Source: Acidobacteriota bacterium
GTDB lineage: Bacteria; Acidobacteriota; Aminicenantia; S016-38
NCBI GenBank assembly: GCA_015486055.1
Contig: WFSJ01000005.1
Span: forward strand, 1 to 38,175
Direction of reading: 5' to 3'
DNA length: 38,175 nt
The translations under genes were made by a program, and so were the position numbers. Under the pieces are notes generated by a model that was not told the origin of the DNA, did not search any database, and saw only the letters and a program-made list of their open reading frames with translations. Shown in pieces: positions 1-8,625 of the stretch (its first letter is position 1; each line of letters begins with the position of its first letter).

Positions 1-16
1 AATTTATACTTTCCTC

Positions 17-823
17 ATGCATCCTGTTCTCTTCTTTTTCCGTGGAAGACCTGTTACAACATATCTTGTTCTATATACACTGGCAATTATTGCAGGTGCA
101 GCAGTTATTCTTATCCTTTCAAGAAGAGAGGGCCTGGACCTTAAAGAGGTTTTAGCATCAATAATACTTGTTACCCTTGCTGCTAAATTTGGCGCCCAGC
201 TCTATGCTGTGGGCCTCTCTTTTTTCCAGAACCCTAACTTCTTCATAAAACATCCTTACAGACTTTTTAGAATATTCAGAACAGGGGGAACTTACCATGG
301 GGCATTTATATTCGGAGTGACTTTTGCCTATTTTTACCTTAAATGGGCATTCAAGGAGAAATTTCTCAATATCCTTGACATATCCTTTGTGGGAGTTGCT
401 CTTACCCAGGCAATTGGAAGGTTAGGATGCTTTTCAGCAGGATGCTGTTATGGAAGGCCAACAAATCTCCCCTGGGGTGTCGATTTCCCACATCTTGGCC
501 TCAGGGTTCACCCTATGCATGGGTTAAGGATACACCCGACCCAGCTATATGAATCAATTCTTGATTTTTTGAATTTTATAATTCTTTTAAGCCTCTATAA
601 GAGGAAAAAATTCAAGGGTCAGATAACAGGGTATTATCTTATAAATTATGGGGTTATAAGGTTTTTCCTTGAATATTTAAGGGCAGATGGTGGAAGAGGA
701 TATATAATAAAGGCTCAGAGTCCCCTCCTCAGTTTCTCTATTCCCCAGCTCTGGAGCTTGCTGATGATATCAGGGGGAATATTGATTTTAAGATTTCTCC
801 CGAGGCAGGGAAAAAGGAGTTAA
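17..823 (+). CDS. lgt: Prolipoprotein diacylglyceryl transferase
   Basis: This inner-membrane enzyme moves a diacylglyceryl group from phosphatidylglycerol to the lipobox cysteine of prolipoproteins. The 268-residue protein has several hydrophobic spans. It carries TGGTYHG (residues 89-95, with the family's conserved His), the Lgt signature GRLGCFSAGCCYGRPT (134-149) and HPTQLYE (173-179). The Cys-rich form of the signature differs from the E. coli version but is common outside Enterobacteria. The ATG at 17 gives the usual MHPxLF start; only 16 bases lie upstream, so the promoter and any upstream partner are outside the window. The next gene, nine bases downstream, encodes a lipoprotein that this enzyme would modify. 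Confidence 0.97.
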   Translation: MHPVLFFFRGRPVTTYLVLYTLAIIAGAAVILILSRREGLDLKEVLASIILVTLAAKFGAQLYAVGLSFFQNPNFFIKHPYRLFRIFRTGGTYHGAFIFGVTFAYFYLKWAFKEKFLNILDISFVGVALTQAIGRLGCFSAGCCYGRPTNLPWGVDFPHLGLRVHPMHGLRIHPTQLYESILDFLNFIILLSLYKRKKFKGQITGYYLINYGVIRFFLEYLRADGGRGYIIKAQSPLLSFSIPQLWSLLMISGGILILRFLPRQGKRS

Positions 824-832
824 AATTCAGTT

Positions 833-2980
833 ATGAGAAAGATTTTTTATCTGATTCCAGCACTAATCGTGCTTTTGTCTTCCTGCTCTCATCCAGAGGT
901 TAAGTTCAATAATACTCCCGTCTTTGTCATTATAATAGACACATTGAGGGCAGACCATGTTTCGGTTTTTAGCAAAAAGGCTGAGAGGACAAGAACATGG
1001 GAGGAGCTCGCAGGTGATGGAATAGCTTTTACCCATGCATATTCCCATATTCCCCTCACTCTTCCATCTCATACGACGATGTTTACAGGTCTAATTCCTC
1101 CACATACAGGTGTAAGGGACAACATTGGTTTTAGATACGAGAAGAAGGATAAAACTCTTGCTGAATGGATGAAGGTTAACGGAAAGAGAACTTCGGGTTT
1201 TATATCAACCATAGTTCTTCATCATAGAACCGGAATTTCAAGGGGGTTTGATTTCTACGAGGACAATATAGAGAACAAGAAGGGTGTTCTCTCCCTTGGA
1301 GGAATTCAGAGAAAGGGCAAGGAAACAATAAAACTCGCAGAGAAATGGATAGGAAAACAGAAGGACCCCAATTTCTTCATGTTTCTCCATATATACGAGC
1401 CCCATTCACCCTATATCCCTCCTGAGAAATATAGGAAAGAGGGAAGAAGCCTCTATGAAGGAGAAGTTCTTTATGCAGATGAATTAATCGGCGGCTTTTT
1501 AAAATTTCTTAAAAACAAAAAATTATACAAAAAAGCCCTGATAATAATGGCAGCAGACCACGGAGAAGGTCTCAAAGACCATGGGGAGTCGGAGCACGGG
1601 GTTTTTCTCTACAATGAGGCTCTGCATGTCCCACTTGTTCTTAAGCTCCCTTATAGCGAAAGGCCCGAGAAAAAGGTTGAAAGAAATGTTGGCCTTTCCG
1701 ACTTGTTTCCGACAATTTGTGACTATTTCAAAATGAAATGTCCTCACAGGATGGATGGAATTTCCCTTCTTAAGAACAAGAAACATGAAATATATTCTGA
1801 AAGTCTTTACGGAAAATTTCACTATGGATGGGCACCCCAGTATTCTCTTATAAGGGGCAAATATCACCTTATTCTCTCCCCTATAAGGGAATTCTACAAC
1901 CTTAAAAAGGACCCTGAGGAGAAGAAGAACTTTTATGGATTCTCCACATCAAGAAAAATGGAAAAGGAACTAAGGGGAATGGTGGCAAATTTCAAGGAGG
2001 ATAGGCCAAAGAAAGTTGATGTTGAATTTCTGAGAAAGCTCCAATCACTTGGATATGTGGGGACAATCCATCAGCAGGTAAAAGGGGAAATTCTTCCTGA
2101 CCCAAAGACAAAAATTCATCTCCTTGAAAAGATGGGGAAGGCGCTCTCAATGGCAAGGGTTGGAAAATATAAAGATGCTTCAAGGACGCTTGACGAAATA
2201 CTGAAGGAAGACCCCAATATGGAAGAAGTAATCTCACAGGCCGCAAGGATAAATGAGGAGGCAGGGAACTATAAGAGGGCTATAGAGCTTTACAAAGAGC
2301 TTATAAAGAGAAGACCAGATGATATTTCCCCATTAATTGGTATCGGAAGTGTTTATCACAGGATGGGAAAATACGACGAAGCAATGAAGCATGTGGACTT
2401 GATTATTGAAAAGAATCCCAAGCTCGCTCTCGGCTATAGTCTAAAGGCAATGGTCTATTATTATAAAATGGATTATAAAAACTTTGAGAAATACTTGAAG
2501 AAAGCACTAAAGCTTAATCCTAAACTTGACCATGCCCGCTATATAAGCGGATTGAATGATATAAGGCTTGGAAAAATAAAGGAGGCAGTTGAAGAATTCC
2601 AGTTTGTTGAAAAGAAAAATGTAAGGGGATATCTTGATATGCACTTTGACCTTGGAGTTGCTTATGCTCTGCAGGGAAATTTTGAAAAGGCCAAGGAAGA
2701 ATACAAAAAGGAAATACGATTTTTCCCTACAAATCCAAAACCCTATGTTAACCTTGCTATCCTTACAAGGAAGGAAGGAGACCTTGTAAATGCCATACAT
2801 ACGCTTTTAATAGGCGAGAAAATTGCGCCTGTTCCTGAAACCTATTATTTCATCTCGCTTTTCTATTTGCAGGGAAGAAACTCAAGGGCTGCAATAAAAT
2901 GGCTTAAAAGAGGACTTGAAAGGTATCCTGGTAATCCAAGGCTCCTGAGCCTCAAGTCAATTTTATACCCTCATCAATAA
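833..2980 (+). CDS. Sulfatase-fold (alkaline phosphatase superfamily) lipoprotein with C-terminal TPR repeats
   Basis: The 715-residue protein begins with a signal peptide ending in the lipobox LSSC (Cys18), so it should be lipidated. Residues 28-400 form a sulfatase/alkaline-phosphatase-superfamily domain, with IIIDTLRADH (metal Asp36) and AADHGEG (Asp242, His243). In the place of the sulfatase C/S-x-P-x-R motif it has T-L-P-S-H (76-80): no cysteine or serine for formylglycine and no arginine. Threonine is the nucleophile in phosphotransferases of the superfamily, so it may be a phosphatase or phosphotransferase. Residues 430-710 are tandem TPRs, for example GKYDEAMKHVDLIIEKNP. Similar fusions are frequent in Acidobacteriota. 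The substrate is unknown. It lies nine bases after lgt, in a likely shared operon. Confidence 0.85.
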   Translation: MRKIFYLIPALIVLLSSCSHPEVKFNNTPVFVIIIDTLRADHVSVFSKKAERTRTWEELAGDGIAFTHAYSHIPLTLPSHTTMFTGLIPPHTGVRDNIGFRYEKKDKTLAEWMKVNGKRTSGFISTIVLHHRTGISRGFDFYEDNIENKKGVLSLGGIQRKGKETIKLAEKWIGKQKDPNFFMFLHIYEPHSPYIPPEKYRKEGRSLYEGEVLYADELIGGFLKFLKNKKLYKKALIIMAADHGEGLKDHGESEHGVFLYNEALHVPLVLKLPYSERPEKKVERNVGLSDLFPTICDYFKMKCPHRMDGISLLKNKKHEIYSESLYGKFHYGWAPQYSLIRGKYHLILSPIREFYNLKKDPEEKKNFYGFSTSRKMEKELRGMVANFKEDRPKKVDVEFLRKLQSLGYVGTIHQQVKGEILPDPKTKIHLLEKMGKALSMARVGKYKDASRTLDEILKEDPNMEEVISQAARINEEAGNYKRAIELYKELIKRRPDDISPLIGIGSVYHRMGKYDEAMKHVDLIIEKNPKLALGYSLKAMVYYYKMDYKNFEKYLKKALKLNPKLDHARYISGLNDIRLGKIKEAVEEFQFVEKKNVRGYLDMHFDLGVAYALQGNFEKAKEEYKKEIRFFPTNPKPYVNLAILTRKEGDLVNAIHTLLIGEKIAPVPETYYFISLFYLQGRNSRAAIKWLKRGLERYPGNPRLLSLKSILYPHQ

Positions 2981-3720
2981 CCATCAAGGAGTCTATCACC
3001 CAATATCTCAGGAAGGCCTGCATTTAATATCTTTTTCCTGGCTTTTCTAATGTTGTAATTAATCCTGTAGAATTTAACAATTCCCCTTCTATCATCGTAG
3101 ATGAGAAAAGTAGCCCTTGGATTCTTGTCCCTCGGTTGCCCTATGGAGCCAGGATTTATCATATACTTGAATGAGGGCTTAAGCCTTATTGTGCTTCTTC
3201 CCTCATCAAGGGGATAATACACTGAATACCTTGCCTCTCCTCTGAACTCATAGACCACAGGAACATGGGTATGACCGAAAAAGCATATTCTTTCACCCGA
3301 AAATTCAATGGAATCATAAGCATCCTCAGGGGTAAATATGTAATAGTCCTCATCCTCTGGGGAACCATGACATAAGCAAACGCCATTCTTAAGCCTCACA
3401 GGCCCCCTCTTCATAGAGGAGAGAAATTCTACTGAAAATTTGTTCAATCTCTTTTCTGTCCAGTTAAGGGCTGAGCTTGCTATAGGATTGAAAAATTCAT
3501 GAGAGCCAAGGCCTAAAACGGCTTTGTCATGATTTCCCATCACCGTAGTTAAATTGGGAAGGGAAGAAAGAAGCTCAATTACCTCGTTTGGATTTGCACC
3601 GTAACCTATAATATCACCTAAGAATAGATAGGCATCTATTTTTCTGTTCCTTATCCTTGAAAGTAATGCCCTGAAGCCCTCAAGGTTGGAATGTATATCA
3701 GAGAATATTAGAAACCTCAA
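2974..3720 (-). CDS. Calcineurin-like metallophosphoesterase (YfcE/MJ0936 type)
   Basis: This 248-residue cytosolic protein has the full dinuclear metal set of the family: SDIHSN (Asp8, His10), GDIIGYGANP, GNHD, CHGSPED and FFGHTHVP. It ends the metal site with NPGSIGQPRD. These features match predicted phosphodiesterases of the YfcE/MJ0936 group, whose natural substrates are mostly unknown. The start is TTG at 3720, placed just before the SDIH motif, and lies inside the 3' end of lipA (23-base overlap), which suggests translational coupling. A GAGG in lipA lies about nine bases upstream. The gene ends by overlapping the convergent sulfatase-fold gene by seven bases, so no terminator fits between them. 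Confidence 0.9.
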   Translation of the reverse strand: MRFLIFSDIHSNLEGFRALLSRIRNRKIDAYLFLGDIIGYGANPNEVIELLSSLPNLTTVMGNHDKAVLGLGSHEFFNPIASSALNWTEKRLNKFSVEFLSSMKRGPVRLKNGVCLCHGSPEDEDYYIFTPEDAYDSIEFSGERICFFGHTHVPVVYEFRGEARYSVYYPLDEGRSTIRLKPSFKYMINPGSIGQPRDKNPRATFLIYDDRRGIVKFYRINYNIRKARKKILNAGLPEILGDRLLDGY

Positions 3721-4558
3721 TGAACAATTCCTCTGCCCTGTAGGAACTTCTTACAAGAGGTCCTGCCTCAACACCGAGAAAACCCTTGGAAAGGGCTATT
3801 CCCTTAAGTTCACGAAATTCCTCAGGGGTATAGTATTTCTCAACAGGAAGATTATCCTTGGAAGGTCTGAGATATTGACCTATTGTGAGTATTTTTACCC
3901 CAACATCAAGAAGATTATCCATAACTTTAAAAATCTCTTCCTTCTCCTCGCCAAGGCCCACCATTATTCCTGACTTTGTTAGCAAGTCATTCTTCCCATA
4001 ATAATCAAGAACAGATAGGCTCCTTTTGTAAAATTCTTTCGGTCTATCTATCTTTCTGTAAAGTCTCTCAACTGTCTCGATATTGTGATTTAATACAGAG
4101 GGAGGTTCATCAAGAAGAAGGGAAAGGTTCTGCCTGTCTCCGCCAAAATCAGGAATGAGCACCTCTATTCCCGCCAGAGGGAGAGTTTTTCCAACAGTCT
4201 TTATTGTTTTCGCGAAATGCTCTGCCCCGCCATCCTTAAGGTCATCCCTTGTAACAGATGTTATAACAACATAATTAAGGCCCATCCTGCTTGCCGCCTC
4301 AGCAATCCTTTTCGGTTCAGTAGGATCAAGGGGAAGAGGATTCCCGTGGGTAACTGCGCAGAAACCACAATTTCTTGTGCATATATCTCCCATAATCATA
4401 AAAGTGGCAGTTCCTTTTCCCCAGCACTCGCTTATGTTTGGGCATCTTGCTTCCTCACAAACAGTAAAAATCCCTAGGTCCTTGAGAAGTTTCCTTGTTT
4501 TGAAATAAACCTGTCCCTCAGGTAACTTTCTTTTAAGCCAGAGAGGAAGCCTTTCCAT
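3698..4558 (-). CDS. lipA: Lipoyl synthase
   Basis: This radical SAM enzyme inserts two sulfur atoms into octanoyl groups on lipoate-dependent enzymes. Of its 286 residues, the auxiliary cluster ligands are C34-x4-C39-x5-C45 in the VCEEARCPNISECW block. The radical SAM ligands are C60-x3-C64-x2-C67 in CTRNCGFC. The C-terminal RSSYRA supplies the serine ligand to the auxiliary cluster. Length is normal for the family. It sits six bases downstream of rpsU in a five-gene minus-strand run, with only a weak Shine-Dalgarno match. No lipB or lipoate-dependent dehydrogenase is in the window. Confidence 0.97.
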   Translation of the reverse strand: MERLPLWLKRKLPEGQVYFKTRKLLKDLGIFTVCEEARCPNISECWGKGTATFMIMGDICTRNCGFCAVTHGNPLPLDPTEPKRIAEAASRMGLNYVVITSVTRDDLKDGGAEHFAKTIKTVGKTLPLAGIEVLIPDFGGDRQNLSLLLDEPPSVLNHNIETVERLYRKIDRPKEFYKRSLSVLDYYGKNDLLTKSGIMVGLGEEKEEIFKVMDNLLDVGVKILTIGQYLRPSKDNLPVEKYYTPEEFRELKGIALSKGFLGVEAGPLVRSSYRAEELFIEVSNIL

Positions 4559-4564
4559 TCGAGT

Positions 4565-4768
4565 TCAAATCCCTGATCTTTCTCTTCTTTGCCTCTTTCT
4601 TATTCTTTTGATGGTTTGGATCTTCTTTAGCCTCCGTCTTACGCCTGGCTTGAGATAAACTGAGTGTTTTTTAATATCGCTGATTATGGACTCCTGCTGG
4701 ACTTTTCTCTTGAACCGCTTAAGTGCTGATTCCAAAGATTCTCCTTCCTGAACTACAACATAAGCCAA
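4565..4768 (-). CDS. rpsU: 30S ribosomal protein S21
   Basis: This 67-residue basic protein matches S21 from its first residues (VVVQEGESLESALKRFKRK), followed by an Arg/Lys-rich tail. S21 joins the small subunit and helps base-pairing of the mRNA leader with the anti-Shine-Dalgarno sequence. The start is TTG at 4768, preceded by the near-perfect Shine-Dalgarno AAGGAGGTGAT, so a weak start codon is paired with a very strong ribosome site. It sits between the M2-type peptidase (14-base gap) and lipA. Confidence 0.95.
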   Translation of the reverse strand: MAYVVVQEGESLESALKRFKRKVQQESIISDIKKHSVYLKPGVRRRLKKIQTIKRIRKRQRRERSGI

Positions 4769-4782
4769 TCTTCATCACCTCC

Positions 4783-6393
4783 TTATCTGAGAAACCTCTC
4801 AGTAAAATATTTTATATTAAGGGATTTCCCTGTTGACTTTTTAATCATATCATCCCAACGATACTTTGAGCCAGAGGAAAATACCTTCTCTATGAAAAAT
4901 CTACCTATTTCGGGTTTATCTGCGAAGTCTGCTCCTTCAGCATTACCTCCATAAATATTCTTTATTATATAATGGTAAAACTGACACTCAAGGAGCTCTC
5001 CAAGCATATAATCATGATAATATACAGGATAAAGGGCTATGTGGATTTTTGATGCCCAGTCAGGCTCATTCCTCCCTTTGGGCTTGTTTATACCTTGATA
5101 TTTCTTTACATATTTCCACCATAATGTATTAAGATCCTGCTCGGGATTTTTGTACATATCCCTTTCGAAATGGGTCATCACCATGTTCCAGCGGGCAAAT
5201 ATAATTGCTTCTGCCCTTAAGTACTTCCTCATCACCTTCCTGGAAGGGGCAATCTCCCTCTCCGAAAGGCCAAGAATCCTCTCTGTCCAGTGCGGGTTCT
5301 TCGTGAGCTTTTCAAAGAACATTGCAACAGCCTCAGTGGTAAATGTGTGGGCCTCTTCCCTTAGGAGATAAGGAAGGCCAGTTTTATCAGCATATTTAGA
5401 GTAAGCGGCATGACCAAGCTCATGAAGAGTTGTTGACATCCAGTACTCGGTGTCCCTTATGTTCAAGAGAATCCTGATATCTCCTTTCCTATCTATGTCA
5501 GTTTCAAAGGCATGGGGATTCTTGGCAGGTCTTTCAAATAGGTCACTACTTTCTATAACATTGTGGAGATCAATGCCTATTGAATCGTAATAGGAAAGGG
5601 CTATTCCTACTATGTCCCTTCCTTTGTAAAACTTATCAAGGTTCGTCTCAAAAACAGCAGGAACTTCCTGAAAGAATGGGTCTTCGTAATCCCATGGCAT
5701 AAGCTCAACTAAGTTCTTTCCCCTCTTCTTTGCGAGGGCACCATCTATTTCAGACTTAAGGCTAAGGAAAGGAGCTTCAGTTATATTTGCAACTCTGTCA
5801 AGAATCTTAAAGAGTTCATCAGTGTCTATTTCATCAATCTTAAGGCCCATCTCATAGTAATCTTTAAATCCGAGAGAACCTGCAAGATGATTTCTAAGTT
5901 TAATAAGTTCCTTGAGCTGCTTTTCTATCTCTTTTCCGGATGCCTTTTGAGCTTCCCATGCCTTCTGCCTTAGGTCCTTATCATCGGACTTTTTTAATAT
6001 ATTAACGATGTCATTCATTGAAACTTTTTTGCCATCTATCCTTGGCCTGTAAGTGGAGAATATTTCTGAGATCTCTGACTCAAGGGAATTTATTTCTCTG
6101 AGGAGTTTTTTATCCCCTTGATTTGGCAGATAGTCCCTGTAAAGAATTTCAAGCTGCCTTTTTGTCAATGGGTTACTTATCCCCTTTTTTAATTGAGAAC
6201 TGATAAATTCAAAGTCCCTTTTGTCTGAAAGATACTCTATTAATTCTTCCTTAGCCTTTCTATTTTCTTCGTATGCTTTATCTGTTCCTTTTGTTGCAGC
6301 TTCCCAGTCAGTGAGATTTACTCTCTTCTCAAGAGTTTCAAGCTCTTCCGATTTATCTTTCAAAAATTTAATTATTGTTTCCATTGCGCTCAC
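4783..6393 (-). CDS. M2/M3-like zinc metallopeptidase (cytosolic carboxypeptidase/dipeptidase type)
   Basis: This 536-residue protein has no signal peptide, so it is probably cytosolic. The gluzincin motif HELGH (324-328) and EEAHTFTTE (third ligand Glu354) give H-E-x-x-H-x25-E. The C-terminal blocks LWWKYVKKYQGI and ALYPVYYHDYMLGELLECQF resemble the M2 (angiotensin-converting enzyme-like) family more than M3 oligopeptidases, so I favour M2. The first 170 residues are highly charged and helical. The start is GTG at 6393, with AGG ten bases upstream; an in-frame ATG at 6384 is an alternative. It lies 24 bases after the DUF763 gene in the same orientation. Confidence 0.82.
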   Translation of the reverse strand: MSAMETIIKFLKDKSEELETLEKRVNLTDWEAATKGTDKAYEENRKAKEELIEYLSDKRDFEFISSQLKKGISNPLTKRQLEILYRDYLPNQGDKKLLREINSLESEISEIFSTYRPRIDGKKVSMNDIVNILKKSDDKDLRQKAWEAQKASGKEIEKQLKELIKLRNHLAGSLGFKDYYEMGLKIDEIDTDELFKILDRVANITEAPFLSLKSEIDGALAKKRGKNLVELMPWDYEDPFFQEVPAVFETNLDKFYKGRDIVGIALSYYDSIGIDLHNVIESSDLFERPAKNPHAFETDIDRKGDIRILLNIRDTEYWMSTTLHELGHAAYSKYADKTGLPYLLREEAHTFTTEAVAMFFEKLTKNPHWTERILGLSEREIAPSRKVMRKYLRAEAIIFARWNMVMTHFERDMYKNPEQDLNTLWWKYVKKYQGINKPKGRNEPDWASKIHIALYPVYYHDYMLGELLECQFYHYIIKNIYGGNAEGADFADKPEIGRFFIEKVFSSGSKYRWDDMIKKSTGKSLNIKYFTERFLR

Positions 6394-6417
6394 TTCAGCT
6401 AAACCTCACAAGGAACA

Positions 6418-7500
6418 TCAGCTTCCTTTCCCCGCGAAGGCCTCTGAAATCCTTCTTAACGCTTTCATCTTATCTCTTTCCCCTATTTTCGCTTTTTTTA
6501 CAGCTTTTTCAAGAGTTTCTATTGTAGCATCATAAATATTTCTGTCAACAGGATAAGGAATACCATCCTTTCCACCGTGGGCATAAGAATAGACAGGAGG
6601 GTCATGGAAGCTTACAGGGGCACCGAATATTATGTCAGCAACAAGGGAAAGGGCTCTTATATACTTTGGACCAACGCCCCTTATTCCAAGAATTTCCTCA
6701 AGATTTTCGGGAGCCTTCTCGTAAGTGGATATCATCGCTTTCCTCAAGTTTCTGGGATTTATGTCAGATGCGAGAAGTGAGTGCCTTCTTGGAAGAGAAA
6801 GGGTTTTCAATTTATTCATCTGAATCTCAACTTTCTCAGGCTTTTCCCTTGAGAATTCAACTATTACGCCTCTGTTACCCTGGGAGATGGAGGAAGTAAG
6901 GTCTAAAACAAGGAGTTCTCTTCTCTGTGATACTATGCCCTTATGTGGTTCGTTGAAAAAATCCTCCAGGTTCTCTGATAGCCAGTGATACCTTCTTGCA
7001 TAGGAATTTTCTTCCTTCATTCCCTGCTGGATAACTGCCCATTCTCCTGATGGAAGAAAGAAAATGCTATGGTGATAAAGTTTATATCCATCCTGAAGAA
7101 GAGCTGAGTCAACCTTTGCTGAAAGTCTGCTCGCCCTTACAAAAGGATAAGGATTAAAACTGTATTTATCCGCAAGGGATTCTATCTGGGAAGGGGTTGA
7201 TAGGGCTGATTTTCCCTTACCTCCAGCAGTCATAACCATGCTTGTATTAAGAGAAAAAATTGCCTCTCTAAGGGCACCAGTGGTGGTTGTTGTCAAACCC
7301 GAGGAGTGCCAATCAAAACCAAGAACATTCCCGAGTCCTTGGAACCAGAAGGGGTCAGCTAATCTCCTCAGAAACTCCTGAGGGGGAAATTCGCAAAGCA
7401 TCGCTTCAAGTATTGCTCTTGAAAGCTTCACCATCCTCTGGAAAAGCCATCTCGGCGCCTTTCCCCAGTGAAGGGGGAGGTTTGCAATTCCCCTTTTCAT
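6418..7500 (-). CDS. DUF763 family protein with helix-hairpin-helix
   Basis: This 360-residue protein is recognisable as DUF763. It has the opening MKRGIANLPLHWGKAPRWL, the block GLTTTTTGALREA, the segment YHHSIFFLPSGEWAVIQQGM, and SFHDPPVYSYAHGGKDG near the C terminus. Residues about 268-290 (ILGIRGVGPKYIRALSLVAD) form a helix-hairpin-helix, which hints at nucleic-acid binding. The family occurs in archaea and many thermophilic bacteria, and its function is unknown. The ATG at 7500 has no Shine-Dalgarno. An extended -10 box (TGATATAAT) ends six bases upstream, so the mRNA is probably leaderless. It would be the first gene of the run reaching to the metallophosphoesterase. Confidence 0.88.
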   Translation of the reverse strand: MKRGIANLPLHWGKAPRWLFQRMVKLSRAILEAMLCEFPPQEFLRRLADPFWFQGLGNVLGFDWHSSGLTTTTTGALREAIFSLNTSMVMTAGGKGKSALSTPSQIESLADKYSFNPYPFVRASRLSAKVDSALLQDGYKLYHHSIFFLPSGEWAVIQQGMKEENSYARRYHWLSENLEDFFNEPHKGIVSQRRELLVLDLTSSISQGNRGVIVEFSREKPEKVEIQMNKLKTLSLPRRHSLLASDINPRNLRKAMISTYEKAPENLEEILGIRGVGPKYIRALSLVADIIFGAPVSFHDPPVYSYAHGGKDGIPYPVDRNIYDATIETLEKAVKKAKIGERDKMKALRRISEAFAGKGS

Positions 7501-7506
7501 AGAAAA

Positions 7507-7515
7507 ATTATATCA
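7507..7515 (-). promoter_or_regulatory. Extended -10 promoter for the DUF763 gene
   Basis: On the minus strand this reads TGATATAAT, a perfect extended -10 element. The ATG starts after six more bases, where transcription would be expected to begin. The -35 region is occupied by the terminator hairpin, so the extended -10 would have to be sufficient alone. Confidence 0.55.
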
Positions 7516-7540
7516 GAGGGGAGGGAAAATCCCTCCCCTC
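7516..7540 (-). terminator. Strong hairpin closing the sigma/anti-sigma operon
   Basis: GAGGGGAGGGA (7516-7526) pairs perfectly with TCCCTCCCCTC (7530-7540) around a three-base loop: an 11-bp, mostly G:C stem. On the minus strand it follows the stop of the secreted-protein gene. It is followed by TGATATAATTTTTCT, an imperfect T-rich tract. Terminator function is likely, and the same tract holds the next gene's -10 box. Confidence 0.7.
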
Positions 7541-7582
7541 AAAGGAAAAATTATGGAGCTGTCGATGCGTCTTCGCTAAACC

Positions 7583-8191
7583 TTAACGGACAGATGGGGC
7601 TGGCGCGGGCATTTCTAATTGAGCAGCTTTTGCAGGAATGTTCGGAATTATAATCCTGCTGGAAAAATCTTCAGGGCTCATTTTCCCATCAGCAAATTTC
7701 TTTACATCCCTGACCTTTACCCTTACAACAAGACCAGGCAGTGAAACACTTCCCACCTGCCTTGGAGACTGAAAGACAAATACCATCCAGTATTTATCGG
7801 GAACATTTTTCAGGACACTCCCATATTCTGCAGAAGCGATTATGGCTCTCTTTATCCCTTCCAGAATCCTCTCCTGGAGCTTCTTCCTCATCTCTTTCCT
7901 CTTCAGCTGAAGTTTTTCCCTCTCCACTCTCATTTCCATCATTTTTTTTCTTTCCTTAAAGAACCTCTCAGTCATTAATTTTCTTGCAATTTCCCTCATC
8001 GGGGTGTGAACGAAGTAGAAGATCCCGCAATCCTCAACTATAAAAGGAGAAATCCTGAATTTTGCCTTCCCTGAGGCATTAATCGCGGTGGAAAAAATGC
8101 TTCCGAAAACTGTTACATCCTTATTGATATCTCCTGCCACAAGGGTGAAGGAGAACATCAGAATTACCGTAATTAAAATTACCTTTTTCAT
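7583..8191 (-). CDS. Secreted protein of unknown function in an ECF sigma factor operon
   Basis: I do not recognise a family. The 202-residue protein has an N-terminal signal peptide (hydrophobic residues 5-18, likely cleavage near VAG). A charged, Lys/Arg/Met-rich helical region spans about residues 70-115, rich in EKRM repeats and likely coiled coil. A C-terminal beta-rich part (VFVFQSPRQVGS, LPGLVVRVKVRD) ends in an Ala/Pro tail. The helical part recalls envelope-stress proteins of the Spy/CpxP kind only in composition, not in motif. Its start overlaps the anti-sigma gene by four bases, so it is translationally coupled as the third gene of the operon and may be the periplasmic partner of the anti-sigma factor. 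Confidence 0.7.
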   Translation of the reverse strand: MKKVILITVILMFSFTLVAGDINKDVTVFGSIFSTAINASGKAKFRISPFIVEDCGIFYFVHTPMREIARKLMTERFFKERKKMMEMRVEREKLQLKRKEMRKKLQERILEGIKRAIIASAEYGSVLKNVPDKYWMVFVFQSPRQVGSVSLPGLVVRVKVRDVKKFADGKMSPEDFSSRIIIPNIPAKAAQLEMPAPAPSVR

Positions 8192-8625
8192 TTTTCACCT
8201 CCTTTTTCTGTATTTTCAAAATAATTCTTATAATCGCTTAAATCAGGCTGAAAATTTGTGCTTTCTTCCGAATATTCCACCATATACTCGTATATTGAAG
8301 GGGAATTCATGGTTGAAACCTCAATATTATTTTCCCCTATTTTCACTTTGACCCCCATTAGAAATACAAAGAAAAGAAGTAGGAACAGTGCCGCAATCCA
8401 AGGGAGTCTTTCCCTTTTTTCAACGATCACCACAGGAACAGAGTAGGGTTCACCTTCATCAAAGCTTGATTTCAGGATTTCCCTTGCTTCTCTCAGTTCC
8501 CTGAGGTCTTCTCTGCATTCCTCACAGGTTCCCAAGTGCTCAAGAATTATCCTCTCCTCCTCAGGGGAAATTTCCCTGTAAAGGAAGGAAACAAGCATTT
8601 TCTTATATTCACTGCAATCTTTCAT
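8188..8625 (-). CDS. Membrane-anchored zinc-finger anti-sigma factor
   Basis: The 145-residue protein has an N-terminal zf-HC2 anti-sigma domain: Cys4 plus the HxxxCxxC motif HLGTCEEC (residues about 30-37), all cytosolic. Residues about 73-92 (RLPWIAALFLLLFFVFLMGV) form one membrane span, and about 50 acidic residues follow outside. Such proteins bind and silence the co-encoded ECF sigma factor until a redox or envelope signal releases it. The gene overlaps the sigma factor gene by 17 bases and the next gene by four. Confidence 0.9.
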   Translation of the reverse strand: MKDCSEYKKMLVSFLYREISPEEERIILEHLGTCEECREDLRELREAREILKSSFDEGEPYSVPVVIVEKRERLPWIAALFLLLFFVFLMGVKVKIGENNIEVSTMNSPSIYEYMVEYSEESTNFQPDLSDYKNYFENTEKGGEK

